Assembly: GCF_002285415.1 (NCBI RefSeq)
Contig: NZ_NSBU01000007.1
Span: 1,016,583 to 1,080,582 of the forward strand
Direction: 5' to 3'
Length of the DNA stretch: 64,000 nucleotides
DNA from: Actibacterium pelagium
Lineage (GTDB): Bacteria > Pseudomonadota > Alphaproteobacteria > Rhodobacterales > Rhodobacteraceae
Part shown: piece after piece, positions 55,330 to 64,000 of the stretch
How the letters are laid out: every line of letters begins with the position of its first letter
Position numbering within the stretch: the first letter of the stretch is position 1
Translations under genes and position numbers: made by a program
The notes under the pieces: generated by a model
Database searches by the model: none
Told to the model about the DNA's origin: nothing
The model's input: only the letters and a program-made list of their open reading frames with translations

Positions 55330-55533
55330 TACTTAATAACTCACTAACTTCTTACATTTGTGCAGCTAAATACGAAATGTGGCAAAATATTGGCGCTGCC
55401 CCAAAGTTGCCGCACATCCTAAAATTTTCCCCCTAAATTTTAATAACTCCGACGAACACGCCTCAAGACTTGACCATTGCTTCGATGGCGAAAAGGCTGT
55501 CGGGAAAAGGAAATCAGCTGTGGGAGCGTTTCA

Positions 55534-55935
55534 ATGGCACTTAAGAAGTCGTCGGCCCAGATGGTGGCAGAAGCGCGGGCGCGCATCGAAGAACTAAGCG
55601 TAGAGGAACTGAAAGCGATCTTGGACGACCCGAAAACACTGGTCGTCGATATCCGGGATGTCCGCGAACGCCAAAGGCTGGGCTTCATTCCCGGCAGTTA
55701 CCACGCACCCCGAGGTATGTTGGAGTTCTGGGTTGATCCCGAAAGCCCCTATCACAAAGAAGTCTTCAGCGAAGACCGCAAGTTCGTCTTGCACTGCGCT
55801 GCCGGTTGGCGGTCCGCCCTATCCGCGGCCACATTGCAAGACATGGGGTTCGAAGCGGCGCATCTGGACGGGGGATTCGCGGCTTGGGCAGAGGCAGGCG
55901 AAGCCATCGAACATCCCGAAACCAAAAGGCCTTAA
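55534..55935 (+). CDS. Rhodanese-domain protein
   Basis: 133 residues from ATG 55534, single rhodanese domain (about 20-125). Active loop HCAAGWRSAL carries the catalytic cysteine (about 90); DIRDVRERQRLGFIPGSYH is CH2A motif. May transfer sulfane sulfur. The 55330-55533 upstream region contains AT-rich sequence with no other gene visible, just an imperfect inverted repeat (TGTGGCAA, TTGCCGCACA). Confidence 0.88.
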   Translation: MALKKSSAQMVAEARARIEELSVEELKAILDDPKTLVVDIRDVRERQRLGFIPGSYHAPRGMLEFWVDPESPYHKEVFSEDRKFVLHCAAGWRSALSAATLQDMGFEAAHLDGGFAAWAEAGEAIEHPETKRP

Positions 55936-56019
55936 ACCCCGACTTTCGGATTCCCACACCAAATCGCGGAAAGATTGTGATAGTATGCTCTCATTCAACT
56001 TTAATAATTGGAGCATTCG

Positions 56020-57096
56020 ATGGCACGCGCGTATTTCAATGTGGCGTCTTTCAACGTCAAAAACCTCGTCCTTCCCGGCATCACCTATTACGGCCGCAAC
56101 CGCTATAGCGACGGCAAGTATGACGACAAGCTGACTTGGCTGGCAGAGCAGTTGTTTCGGATGGATGCCGACATTGTCTGCATGCAAGAGGTGTTTCACG
56201 AAGACGCCTTGCAGGCCCTGATCGACAGGTATCATGGGCTGCTGGCGGCCCGTCATTCCGCCCACAAGGCGCGGTTGGATCAATATGACAATGTCTTTTT
56301 CCAGCCGAATATGGATGGGGTGCACACCAACCCGCAGCCGGGTCTGGCAATCCTGTCGCGGCGCGACATCCTAGAGCAAGACCACGTTCAGGACCTGACC
56401 CAGAACCCGATCGAACTGCCCGAGGATGACGGGTTCAGCTACAGCCTGACCAAGACCAGCCGCCCAATGCAAATGGCCAAGATCGATCTGGGCAAAGGCG
56501 TCTCTGGCTGGGTGTTCAACGCGCATCTGAAATCCAAACGCCCGAAGTATCCAACGAACGACCCTGCCTCTGACGAGGATAACGCGCTGTTCTTCGACCG
56601 TTCCAAAGCGGTGTTTCGTTCGTTGGCATTGCGTGCGGGTGAGGCGCTGGCACTTCGGCGCGAAATTCTGGCCAAGACTGAAGGCTCTACCGACCCGACA
56701 ATCGTCGTTGGTGACCTGAATGACGAGATCGGCGCAGTGACGACCGAGATCGTCGGCGGCGAAGTTCCGTGGCGCGCGTGGCCTGGCGACCTGAAGGCGA
56801 AATACTGGGATGTCGAGCTGTATTCAGCAGCGCGGTCCCACATGCGTCGGTCGGAACATGCCTCGCTGCACACCCATATCTACAACGGCCATTACGGCAC
56901 CATCGACCACATTCTTGTCAGCCAAGAGCTGTACTATCGCAATCGGGATCGGATCGGCGATGTCCACTTTGTTCAATGCTACAATGACCACCTGAGCGAC
57001 GACAGCATGCAAGGCGCTCCGTCGATCGGGGACGCCTCGGACCATGGTCAGCTTGTGGTCCGCATGTCGATCGATGACGAGAGGTTGACCAGCTAA
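56020..57096 (+). CDS. Endonuclease/exonuclease/phosphatase-family protein
   Basis: 358 residues from ATG 56020, which follows GGAG by 6 bases. EEP fold: FNVASFNVKNLVLPG near the start, DIVCMQEVFHEDA with metal Glu, VVGDLNDEIGAV (Asp-Asn), TIDHILVS and final SDHGQLVVRM. Probably a Mg-dependent phosphodiesterase or nuclease. No signal peptide. Substrate unknown. Lies between rhodanese and fur genes, all on the plus strand. Confidence 0.88.
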   Translation: MARAYFNVASFNVKNLVLPGITYYGRNRYSDGKYDDKLTWLAEQLFRMDADIVCMQEVFHEDALQALIDRYHGLLAARHSAHKARLDQYDNVFFQPNMDGVHTNPQPGLAILSRRDILEQDHVQDLTQNPIELPEDDGFSYSLTKTSRPMQMAKIDLGKGVSGWVFNAHLKSKRPKYPTNDPASDEDNALFFDRSKAVFRSLALRAGEALALRREILAKTEGSTDPTIVVGDLNDEIGAVTTEIVGGEVPWRAWPGDLKAKYWDVELYSAARSHMRRSEHASLHTHIYNGHYGTIDHILVSQELYYRNRDRIGDVHFVQCYNDHLSDDSMQGAPSIGDASDHGQLVVRMSIDDERLTS

Positions 57097-57156
57097 ACCC
57101 CCTTCACCCTGCCGATGCGATATCCTATACCCGGGTCGCATCGGAAGGGACGAAGC

Positions 57157-57567
57157 ATGACCGAGACCATTGTGGAACGTTGCGAGGCAAAAGGCCTGCG
57201 TATGACCGGCCAGCGCCGTGTGATCGCGCAGGTTCTGAACGATTCCCAAGACCATCCCGATGTAGAAGAACTGTTTGCCCGTGCCACGGCCATCGACGAC
57301 AAGATCTCGATCGCCACGGTCTATCGGACGGTGAAACTGTTCGAAGAGGCCGGCATTCTGGACAAGCTAGAGTTCGGTGACGGGCGTGCGCGGTACGAAG
57401 ATGCAGAACGTGAACATCACGACCACCTGATCGACATGCATTCTGGCGAGGTCATCGAATTCGTCGACCCCGAGATCGAGGCACTTCAGGAAAAGATCGC
57501 CGAGAAACTGGGTTATCGCCTGATGGGCCATAAGCTGGAACTTTACGGCGTTCCGCAAAAAGACTGA
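57157..57567 (+). CDS. fur: Fur-family regulator (Fur/Mur)
   Basis: 136 residues from ATG 57157 (GGAAGGGACGAAGC upstream). N-terminal winged helix (LRMTGQRRVIAQVLNDS and ISIATVYRTVKLFEEAGI) and the metal domain REHHDHLIDMHSGEVIEFVD. The CxxC zinc site of E. coli Fur is replaced (DMHSGE). The ending KLGYRLMGHKLELYGVP matches the alphaproteobacterial Fur homologues that work as Mur, the manganese regulator, as I recall. So the ligand may be Mn2+ or Fe2+. Confidence 0.9.
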   Translation: MTETIVERCEAKGLRMTGQRRVIAQVLNDSQDHPDVEELFARATAIDDKISIATVYRTVKLFEEAGILDKLEFGDGRARYEDAEREHHDHLIDMHSGEVIEFVDPEIEALQEKIAEKLGYRLMGHKLELYGVPQKD

Positions 57568-57646
57568 ACCATCACGTTTCCTGAACGCTGATCCAACAAA
57601 AAACCATCCCCTTGCTGCTGGTGTCATGTCGCCCCCGCCCCTAATC

Positions 57647-57660
57647 TGACCGTACGGTCA
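57647..57660. promoter_or_regulatory. Perfect 14-bp palindrome, TetR-type operator candidate
   Basis: TGACCGTACGGTCA, fully self-complementary, lies 28 bases before the EamA start. Half-site ACCGT/ACGGT is like many TetR-family operators. No TetR gene is adjacent. Confidence 0.55.
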
Positions 57661-57688
57661 ATTCGGGCCGACAACCTTTTGGAACACC

Positions 57689-58570
57689 ATGGACAACCTG
57701 CGCGGCATTTTCTTGATGACGGCCTCGATGGCGCTTTTTGCGATCGAGGATATGTTCATCAAAACCGTCTCAAAAGACCTGCCAATCGGGCAGATCCTTG
57801 CCCTGCTTGGCGCCGGCGGCTTCATGGTCTTCGCCGCAATCGCTGCATATCGCAGACAGCCCCTTTGGACACGTACACTGCTAAGCCGAAAAGTCATCCT
57901 GCGTAACGGAGGAGAGCTTTTGGGAACGGGCTGTTTTGTCTACGCCTTTGTCTTCGGCGATCTTTATACAGCCACGGCGATTTTCCAGACGCTGCCCTTG
58001 GTGATCACCATCGGTGCCGCCTTGTTCATGGGGGCAGCGGTCGGCTGGCGCCGCTGGACGGCGATCAGCGTCGGTTTCGCCGGGGTGATGATGATCATCC
58101 GCCCCGGGTTCGAAGGGTTCGACCCGATCTCTGCCATCGCCCTGATTGCGGTCCTTGGGTTTGCCGTGCGTGACCTGACGACCAGAGTTCTGCCGCCTTC
58201 TGTCACCTCGCTTCAGCTGTCGGCGTATGGCTTCGGGGCCGTCGGGGTTTTGGGGGGCCTGATGATGGTGCTCTGGGAAGCACCGGCAGAGGTCTCTGCA
58301 CTGAATTGGGTGTATCTGGGGTTGGCCATAGTCGTTGGCACGGGTGGGTACTATTTCATCGTTATGGCGATGCGGGTTGGTGAAATCGCAGTTGTCACAC
58401 CTTTCCGATACTCAAGACTGGTCTTCGCGCTGATCGTTTCCGTCACGGTTTTCGATGAAGTTCCGGACCAGTGGTCCCTGCTGGGGGCGGCGATAATTAT
58501 TGCCAGCGGGTTGTACACCTTGTGGCGCGAACAGCGGACTTTTTCGTCTCGCGCCCGCTTGGCAGCCTGA
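57689..58570 (+). CDS. EamA/DMT-family transporter
   Basis: 293 residues, ten membrane helices in two EamA halves (about 1-140 and 150-285). Starts MDNLRGIFLMTASMALFAIE. Exporter of metabolites or drugs; substrate unknown. GC-rich and plain, no special motif. Its start sits just after a perfect palindrome, suggesting control by a dedicated repressor located elsewhere. Different from the EamA at 24 kb in sequence. Confidence 0.88.
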   Translation: MDNLRGIFLMTASMALFAIEDMFIKTVSKDLPIGQILALLGAGGFMVFAAIAAYRRQPLWTRTLLSRKVILRNGGELLGTGCFVYAFVFGDLYTATAIFQTLPLVITIGAALFMGAAVGWRRWTAISVGFAGVMMIIRPGFEGFDPISAIALIAVLGFAVRDLTTRVLPPSVTSLQLSAYGFGAVGVLGGLMMVLWEAPAEVSALNWVYLGLAIVVGTGGYYFIVMAMRVGEIAVVTPFRYSRLVFALIVSVTVFDEVPDQWSLLGAAIIIASGLYTLWREQRTFSSRARLAA

Positions 58571-58631
58571 CCTTGGATGTGTTTCTAAAATTGCTAACGC
58601 TAACTGCCCACCGTTACCGCTAACATAACCT

Positions 58632-58660
58632 TTGCTCTTGGGCGAGTCGGCTGCTATAGA
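58632..58660 (+). promoter_or_regulatory. Predicted promoter of eno
   Basis: TTGCTC (58632-58637), 17-base spacer, TATAGA (58655-58660), 34 bases before the start codon. Spacing-based inference. Confidence 0.45.
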
Positions 58661-58672
58661 GCCGCCGAATGA

Positions 58673-59968
<1,296 letters not shown>

Positions 59969-59980
59969 GGACCACAGCGC

Positions 59981-60448
59981 ATGGACTGTCCCGCGCCTGA
60001 AAACGGCTATCAAGCAGACCATGCGCAACTGCTTTTACGATCTTATCAAAAATGCTTGTGGCGCCCGCTGTTACCTCAGTGCGGCGCCACTTTTGATGTG
60101 GCAAAGGCCCTGTTTGAGAGCTCTGCGGTGGTCTTGTCGCATAACGGGGCTGCGGACCCTATCCTGACCTATGGCAACCGCGCTGCTTTGGAATTGTGGG
60201 AGATGGATTGGGACACCCTGACCCAAATGCCCTCGCGTCTGACCGCTGAACCTGAAGAGCGCGAAGCGCGCGCTGCGTTGCTGAGCTCGATCCGCGACAA
60301 TGGGTATATCGACAACTACCGAGGGATCCGCATCAGCGCGACAGGTAAGCGGTTTTACATCGAAGACGCTGTGATCTGGACACTGACCGATGCCGCCGGC
60401 CACCCTTGCGGACAGGCAGCGACATTTTCCAAAGTGACACCGCTTTAG
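59981..60448 (+). CDS. MEKHLA-domain protein
   Basis: 155 residues. PAS-like MEKHLA domain in its C-terminal half: VVLSHNGAADPILTYGNRAAL (split: DPILTYGNRAAL), then IDNYRGIRISATGKRFYIED (about 106-125) and QAATF. The domain is known from plant HD-ZIP III regulators and bacteria; ligand unknown. Starts 13 bases after enolase and may be co-transcribed. Confidence 0.82.
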   Translation: MDCPAPENGYQADHAQLLLRSYQKCLWRPLLPQCGATFDVAKALFESSAVVLSHNGAADPILTYGNRAALELWEMDWDTLTQMPSRLTAEPEEREARAALLSSIRDNGYIDNYRGIRISATGKRFYIEDAVIWTLTDAAGHPCGQAATFSKVTPL

Positions 60449-60512
60449 GCCCATTGCCTTCACGGCCAGAAGCGGCGACAAGACTGAAGTCTCGCGGCGT
60501 GAAGGAGGTCCC

Positions 60513-61109
60513 ATGACACTTGCACCTGGATTTCACGATGTCCCTTCGGGCCATCTGGCGGCAGTCGTCACCCATCTTCAGATGCTGGACCGCCCCCCTG
60601 CGCGGCCCTCGCCCGACCTGCAAGACCTGAGCCTGATAAAACACGAGACTGTCGCACCCGACTGGTACCGGGACATGTTTCGCCGCATTGGGCAGGACTA
60701 TCTTTGGTTCTCACGGCTTCACATGAAAGACGCTGACCTCGCCCAGATTTTTGAGACGCCGGACTATGACCTTTATACGTTGCGCAAAGGCGACGATGAC
60801 CTTGCGCTGCTGGAGTTGGATTTCCGCAAGGCAGGCGAATGCGAGCTGGCTTTCTTTGGGCTGGACGCCGCGCTTATCGGTACGGGTGCCGGGCGCCTGT
60901 TGATGAACCATGCGATTGATCTGGCCTTTACCCGCCCGATCACCCGGTTCCATGTTCACACCTGTACGCTGGACAGCCCTCAGGCCCTTGGCTTTTATGT
61001 CCGCTCTGGTTTTACCCCCTATCGGACAGAGGTCGAAATCGCCCCGGACCCGCGCCTGACCGGCGACTTGCCTGAAAGCGCCGCACCACAGATACCGCTG
61101 ATCCGTTAA
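60513..61109 (+). CDS. GNAT-family N-acetyltransferase
   Basis: 198 residues, single GNAT domain. Core region LIGTGAGRLLMNHAIDLAF (about 127-145) is the acetyl-CoA-binding Q/R-x-x-G-x-G/A-like loop, followed by CTLDSPQALGFYVRSGFTPY. N-terminal 45 residues are a separate extension (LQMLDRPPARPSPD). Substrate unknown. GGAGG precedes ATG. Confidence 0.85.
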   Translation: MTLAPGFHDVPSGHLAAVVTHLQMLDRPPARPSPDLQDLSLIKHETVAPDWYRDMFRRIGQDYLWFSRLHMKDADLAQIFETPDYDLYTLRKGDDDLALLELDFRKAGECELAFFGLDAALIGTGAGRLLMNHAIDLAFTRPITRFHVHTCTLDSPQALGFYVRSGFTPYRTEVEIAPDPRLTGDLPESAAPQIPLIR

Positions 61110-61119
61110 CGCCTAGCGT

Positions 61120-61545
61120 CTATTCAGGGAGTTCAACGCCACTTCCCCCGGCTTCTGCCGGCATGTCTTTAAACTTTGTAAGGCCGTCATGCATGGGCAG
61201 GACCGTGTCTTCGTAATTGACATGTAACCCGGGCTTGAAGACCAGCGATGGTATCGTTGCCGCATACACATCCGTCACCCCCCAAGTCGGGTGTTCGGTC
61301 ATGATGTGCCCACCACACTCTGTACAGAAAATGCGATTGCTGGTTTCTGTCTTCATGAAATGACCGATCTTTTCGGACCCTTTTGTCACCTTGACCGACT
61401 CTGGCTTCCACAACGAAAATGCGTTTACAGGTCCTGCGGACCACTTGCGGCAAGACTCGCAATGGCAGTACCCCATCGCCTCTGGTTCGCCACTCACCTC
61501 GATTTCCACTGATCCACAAAAGCAATTTCCTGTATAAACAGACAT
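61120..61545 (-). CDS. GFA-family (glutathione-dependent formaldehyde-activating) protein
   Basis: 141 residues from ATG 61545. GFA fold with two zinc sites: GNCFCGSVEIEV with YCHCESCRKW (about 27-36), and IFCTECGGHIMTEH. GFA family includes Gfa S-(hydroxymethyl)glutathione synthase; most members have unknown activity. Longer frame to 61671 lacks support. Single gene. Confidence 0.88.
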   Translation of the reverse strand: MSVYTGNCFCGSVEIEVSGEPEAMGYCHCESCRKWSAGPVNAFSLWKPESVKVTKGSEKIGHFMKTETSNRIFCTECGGHIMTEHPTWGVTDVYAATIPSLVFKPGLHVNYEDTVLPMHDGLTKFKDMPAEAGGSGVELPE

Positions 61546-61701
61546 AACATCCCCCGATTTTTTGCTGAAATAATGGGGCGATATTAGCATAGAGCCTTCA
61601 TTTTCCCAAAAACGCATGGCGCAACCCATTTGATCGAAATCATGGATAGAGTTGACCTTCTGGTCACACACTTTGGAAAGTAACCAAAGATGGAGGCAAC
61701 C

Positions 61702-61857
61702 ATGTCCAAAACAAAAGCGCTATTGCTAATCATTTCGGCTGCTGGATTTCTAAGCGCCTGCACCACGGCCGATACATACCCGATCTCGGGCGAACAATGT
61801 ACACCCGAGGACCCTGTTCAGACGCTTGATGCGGTAGATTGCCAGCTTCCTGTGTAA
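61702..61857 (+). CDS. Short lipoprotein, 51 residues
   Basis: ATG 61702 is preceded by GGAGG at 61692-61696. The signal peptide ALLLIISAAGFLSAC ends in lipobox LSAC (Cys20). The mature peptide is about 32 residues (TTADTYPISGEQCTP and then QTLDAVDCQLPV) with two further cysteines that could form a disulfide. No family recognised. Located between two minus-strand genes. Confidence 0.65.
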   Translation: MSKTKALLLIISAAGFLSACTTADTYPISGEQCTPEDPVQTLDAVDCQLPV

Positions 61858-61885
61858 TCAGCAAAGCATTGGGGTGCAGCTCTGA

Positions 61886-63004
61886 TTAGTCAGGCTGGAC
61901 CTCAGCAAGCTTGGGATAGGACAACTGTCCACCACCGATGGCAACGCTGACACCGGTGGTCCCCGGGGCCGAGGTTGGCATCCCGCGAGAGACGCGCACG
62001 GCGAGATAGGCAAAGGCCTGCGCCTCTAGCATATCGCCGTCCAGACCGATCTCTTCGACGGGCAGAACCGGGCAAGGGCTGCTGGCCGACAACATGGCCA
62101 TCAGGCTTCGGTTCTTGCGACCTCCACCTGCTACCAAGACTTTTGAAACCGGCCGCGGGAAATGCGCCATTCCGCGCGCCACCGCATCGGCCGTGCAGGC
62201 TGTCAGGGTTGTCACCGCATCTGCTGTCGAAAGCGTTGATACCTGCCCCGCCAATTCATGAAAATCATTTCTATCCAATGATTTCGGAGGCATTCTTGAG
62301 AAGAATGGCCGCTTCTCGAACCACGTCATCACCTCGATCGAGATTCGGCCCGTGGCAGCGATTTCTCCATCCTTGTCATACGGGCGAAGCAACCGGGTTG
62401 AGACCAGATCGTCGATCAGCGCATTGGCTGGCCCAGTGTCAAAGGCCAGCAAAGCCCCCGGTGTTTCCGGGGTATCGGCCGTGGGATCAACCCAAGTGAC
62501 ATTCCCAACACCGCCCAGATTTAGAAAGGCGACCGGTTCTTTCTCTCCGGCCCATTGGGCGCAGGCAAAGTGGAAGAAGGGCGCAAGCGGGGCACCCTGC
62601 CCGCCCAGCCCCACGTCGGCAGAACGAAAGTCCCACACCACCGGGCACCCCAATGCATTGGCCAGCACTGCACCGTTCCCCGCCTGATGTGTCCCGCGTG
62701 TTTGCGGGTCGTGGGCCAATGTCTGGCCATGAAATCCTATGACGTCAGGCGTAGCGAACTGACCAAGCAATCGCACATGGGCGTCTTCGACGACGCGCGC
62801 GGCCTCTGGCACTGGGGTGTTTCCGGGCCAGCATCCAAGAGCTGAACGCAAAACCGTGCGCTCTTCAGGTTCATACGCCAGATACCGGCTTTCACCGAAG
62901 CCGAAAATCCGATGACCATCGGTTTCGACCTCTGCCGCATCGACACCATCCAGCGATGTTCCCGACATCGCCCCTAGTGCTTTGATGGGCCCGGTCTTCT
63001 TCAT
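61886..63004 (-). CDS. anmK: Anhydro-N-acetylmuramic acid kinase
   Basis: 372 residues. [20 protein letters not shown] (12-31) is the ATP-binding start of AnmK, followed by [17 protein letters not shown]-type segment. Converts 1,6-anhydro-MurNAc to MurNAc-6-P in peptidoglycan recycling, connecting with NagZ in this window. Divergent from tyrS. Confidence 0.95.
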   Translation of the reverse strand: MKKTGPIKALGAMSGTSLDGVDAAEVETDGHRIFGFGESRYLAYEPEERTVLRSALGCWPGNTPVPEAARVVEDAHVRLLGQFATPDVIGFHGQTLAHDPQTRGTHQAGNGAVLANALGCPVVWDFRSADVGLGGQGAPLAPFFHFACAQWAGEKEPVAFLNLGGVGNVTWVDPTADTPETPGALLAFDTGPANALIDDLVSTRLLRPYDKDGEIAATGRISIEVMTWFEKRPFFSRMPPKSLDRNDFHELAGQVSTLSTADAVTTLTACTADAVARGMAHFPRPVSKVLVAGGGRKNRSLMAMLSASSPCPVLPVEEIGLDGDMLEAQAFAYLAVRVSRGMPTSAPGTTGVSVAIGGGQLSYPKLAEVQPD

Positions 63005-63070
63005 GGCTTTCCCTTATCCGAATGGCTGGGTATATCAGTGGCCGAAAGTAACGTGATGGACAAGCTACCA

Positions 63071-64000
63071 ATGACCTACCACCCTAAATCAGACTTCATG
63101 CGTGTGATGATCGAGCGCGGCTTTCTGGCCGATTGCACCGACTATCAGGCGCTGGACGAGGCCCTGTGTGATGGTGTGGTCCCAGCCTATATCGGCTTTG
63201 ATGCAACGGCAAAGTCGTTGCACGTGGGGTCGCTGATCCAGATCATGATGCTGCGCTGGCTGCAAAAGACCGGGCACAAGCCGATCACCCTAATGGGCGG
63301 CGGCACCACCAAGGTGGGTGATCCGTCCTTCCGGGCAGACGAACGCCCGCTGCTGTCGGCCGAGGACATCGACGCCAACATTGATGGCATCAAGCAGGTT
63401 TTTGCGAAGTACATCGACTATGACGGCGACGGCGAGAACACTGCGCTGATGCTGAACAATGCCGAATGGCTGGACGAACTGAACTACCTCGATTTCCTGC
63501 GGGACATCGGGCGGCACTTCTCGGTCAACCGGATGCTATCGTTTGAAAGTGTAAAGTCGCGTCTGGATCGGGAACAATCGCTGTCGTTCCTCGAATTCAA
63601 CTACATGATCCTGCAGGCCTATGACTTCCTGGAACTGAACCGCCGTTACGGCTGTTTGCTGCAGATGGGTGGCTCGGACCAGTGGGGCAATATCGTCAAC
63701 GGTATCGACCTGACCCGCCGCGTGCTGGACCACGAGATCTATGGCCTGACTTCGCCGCTGCTGACCACCTCGGACGGCAAGAAGATGGGCAAATCGCAGG
63801 ACGGTGCGGTCTGGCTGAATGCCGAGATGCGCTCGCCCTATGAATTCTGGCAGTTCTGGCGCAACACCACGGACGCGGATGTGGGCCGCTTCCTGAAGCT
63901 ATATACCGAATTGCCGATCGAAGAATGTGAACGTCTTGGCGCGCTGGAAGGATCCGAGATCAATCAGGCGAAAATCATTCTGGCAAATGAGGTCACCACC
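63071..64000 (+). CDS. tyrS: Tyrosyl-tRNA synthetase, 3' end outside window
   Basis: 310 codons seen, then the window ends. ATG 63071 ([13 protein letters not shown]) is the usual family start; ATG 63056 is in frame. HIGH-type [16 protein letters not shown] (about 36-51), GGSDQWGN (about 202-209) and KMSKS as [10 protein letters not shown] (about 238-247). Charges tRNA-Tyr. The C-terminal RNA-binding domain is not in view. Confidence 0.95.
   Translation, partial: MTYHPKSDFMRVMIERGFLADCTDYQALDEALCDGVVPAYIGFDATAKSLHVGSLIQIMMLRWLQKTGHKPITLMGGGTTKVGDPSFRADERPLLSAEDIDANIDGIKQVFAKYIDYDGDGENTALMLNNAEWLDELNYLDFLRDIGRHFSVNRMLSFESVKSRLDREQSLSFLEFNYMILQAYDFLELNRRYGCLLQMGGSDQWGNIVNGIDLTRRVLDHEIYGLTSPLLTTSDGKKMGKSQDGAVWLNAEMRSPYEFWQFWRNTTDADVGRFLKLYTELPIEECERLGALEGSEINQAKIILANEVTT

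Noticed and set aside
55365-55420. TGTGGCAA ... TTGCCGCACA inverted repeat before the rhodanese gene
   Set aside because: Imperfect, far from a clear promoter and without a U-run; too weak to call an operator or terminator.

Overview
The window looks like chromosome from a marine-type Rhodobacteraceae (Roseobacter-group Alphaproteobacteria). Evidence, read from sequence and family knowledge only: a suf cluster led by an IscR that lacks the usual three cysteines, TRAP transport with a fused DctQM, the order rpmF-plsX-fabH-ihfA-MerR, an OlsB-type aminolipid acyltransferase, a long (360-residue) dCTP deaminase, a Fur/Mur regulator of alphaproteobacterial type, and high coding density with many 1-8 base overlaps. 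Apart from the first 1.9 kb it is ordinary, conserved chromosome.

Layout. 1-1912 is accessory: a Sel1-repeat protein encoded by near-identical 108-bp tandem repeats, a resolvase fragment and a small exported protein, all on the 3' side of a tRNA-Arg(CCG). 2037-10042 (minus) is the iscR-cysteine desulfurase-sufB-orf-ybjQ-sufC-sufD-yip1-yip1-sufS operon; a 17-bp inverted repeat overlaps the predicted iscR promoter. 10199-10852 is an alpha/beta hydrolase. 10983-20119 is a catabolic/uptake cluster: IclR regulator, GMC oxidoreductase, TRAP binding protein, fused DctQM, TerC, a histidinol-dehydrogenase-family enzyme resembling sulfopropanediol dehydrogenase HpsN, and a universal stress protein. 20132-24013 (minus) is cysS-cimA-squalene/phytoene-synthase-like, preceded by a previously unlisted 14-codon leader peptide with Ile-Ile-Cys-Cys-Ile-Ile-Ile codons and three mutually exclusive RNA pairings. 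24010-25836 holds a VOC-EamA operon divergent from soxR around a sox box.

26-30 kb: zinc-ribbon-like protein, ABC-F ATPase, OlsB, MsrB, BamE. 30-34.3 kb: YceD-rpmF-plsX-fabH and ihfA-MerR, then tRNA-Pro(GGG) with a strong terminator. 34.5-42.3 kb: dCTP deaminase, then a minus-strand block with acetyltransferase, scpB-scpA-nagZ-SPOR protein, argS and a membrane-tethered cyclic-nucleotide-binding protein. 42.5-50.6 kb: cold-shock protein, dgt, erpA, MFS transporter, flavoprotein, exonuclease III, lipoprotein, MAPEG protein, MazG. 50.6-57.6 kb: iron-binding protein FutA/FbpA behind a repeated promoter motif, sulfotransferase-like protein, nucleoside hydrolase, SelO, rhodanese, EEP nuclease, Fur/Mur. 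57.6-64 kb: EamA transporter behind a perfect 14-bp palindrome, enolase, MEKHLA protein, acetyltransferase, GFA protein, a 51-residue lipoprotein, AnmK and the start of tyrS.

Common themes are iron-sulfur and iron homeostasis (suf/iscR, erpA, futA, fur), redox stress (soxR, msrB, selO) and amino-acid supply. The most interesting signal is the cysS-cimA leader: Cys and Ile codons sit exactly in front of a Cys-tRNA synthetase and an isoleucine-pathway enzyme.
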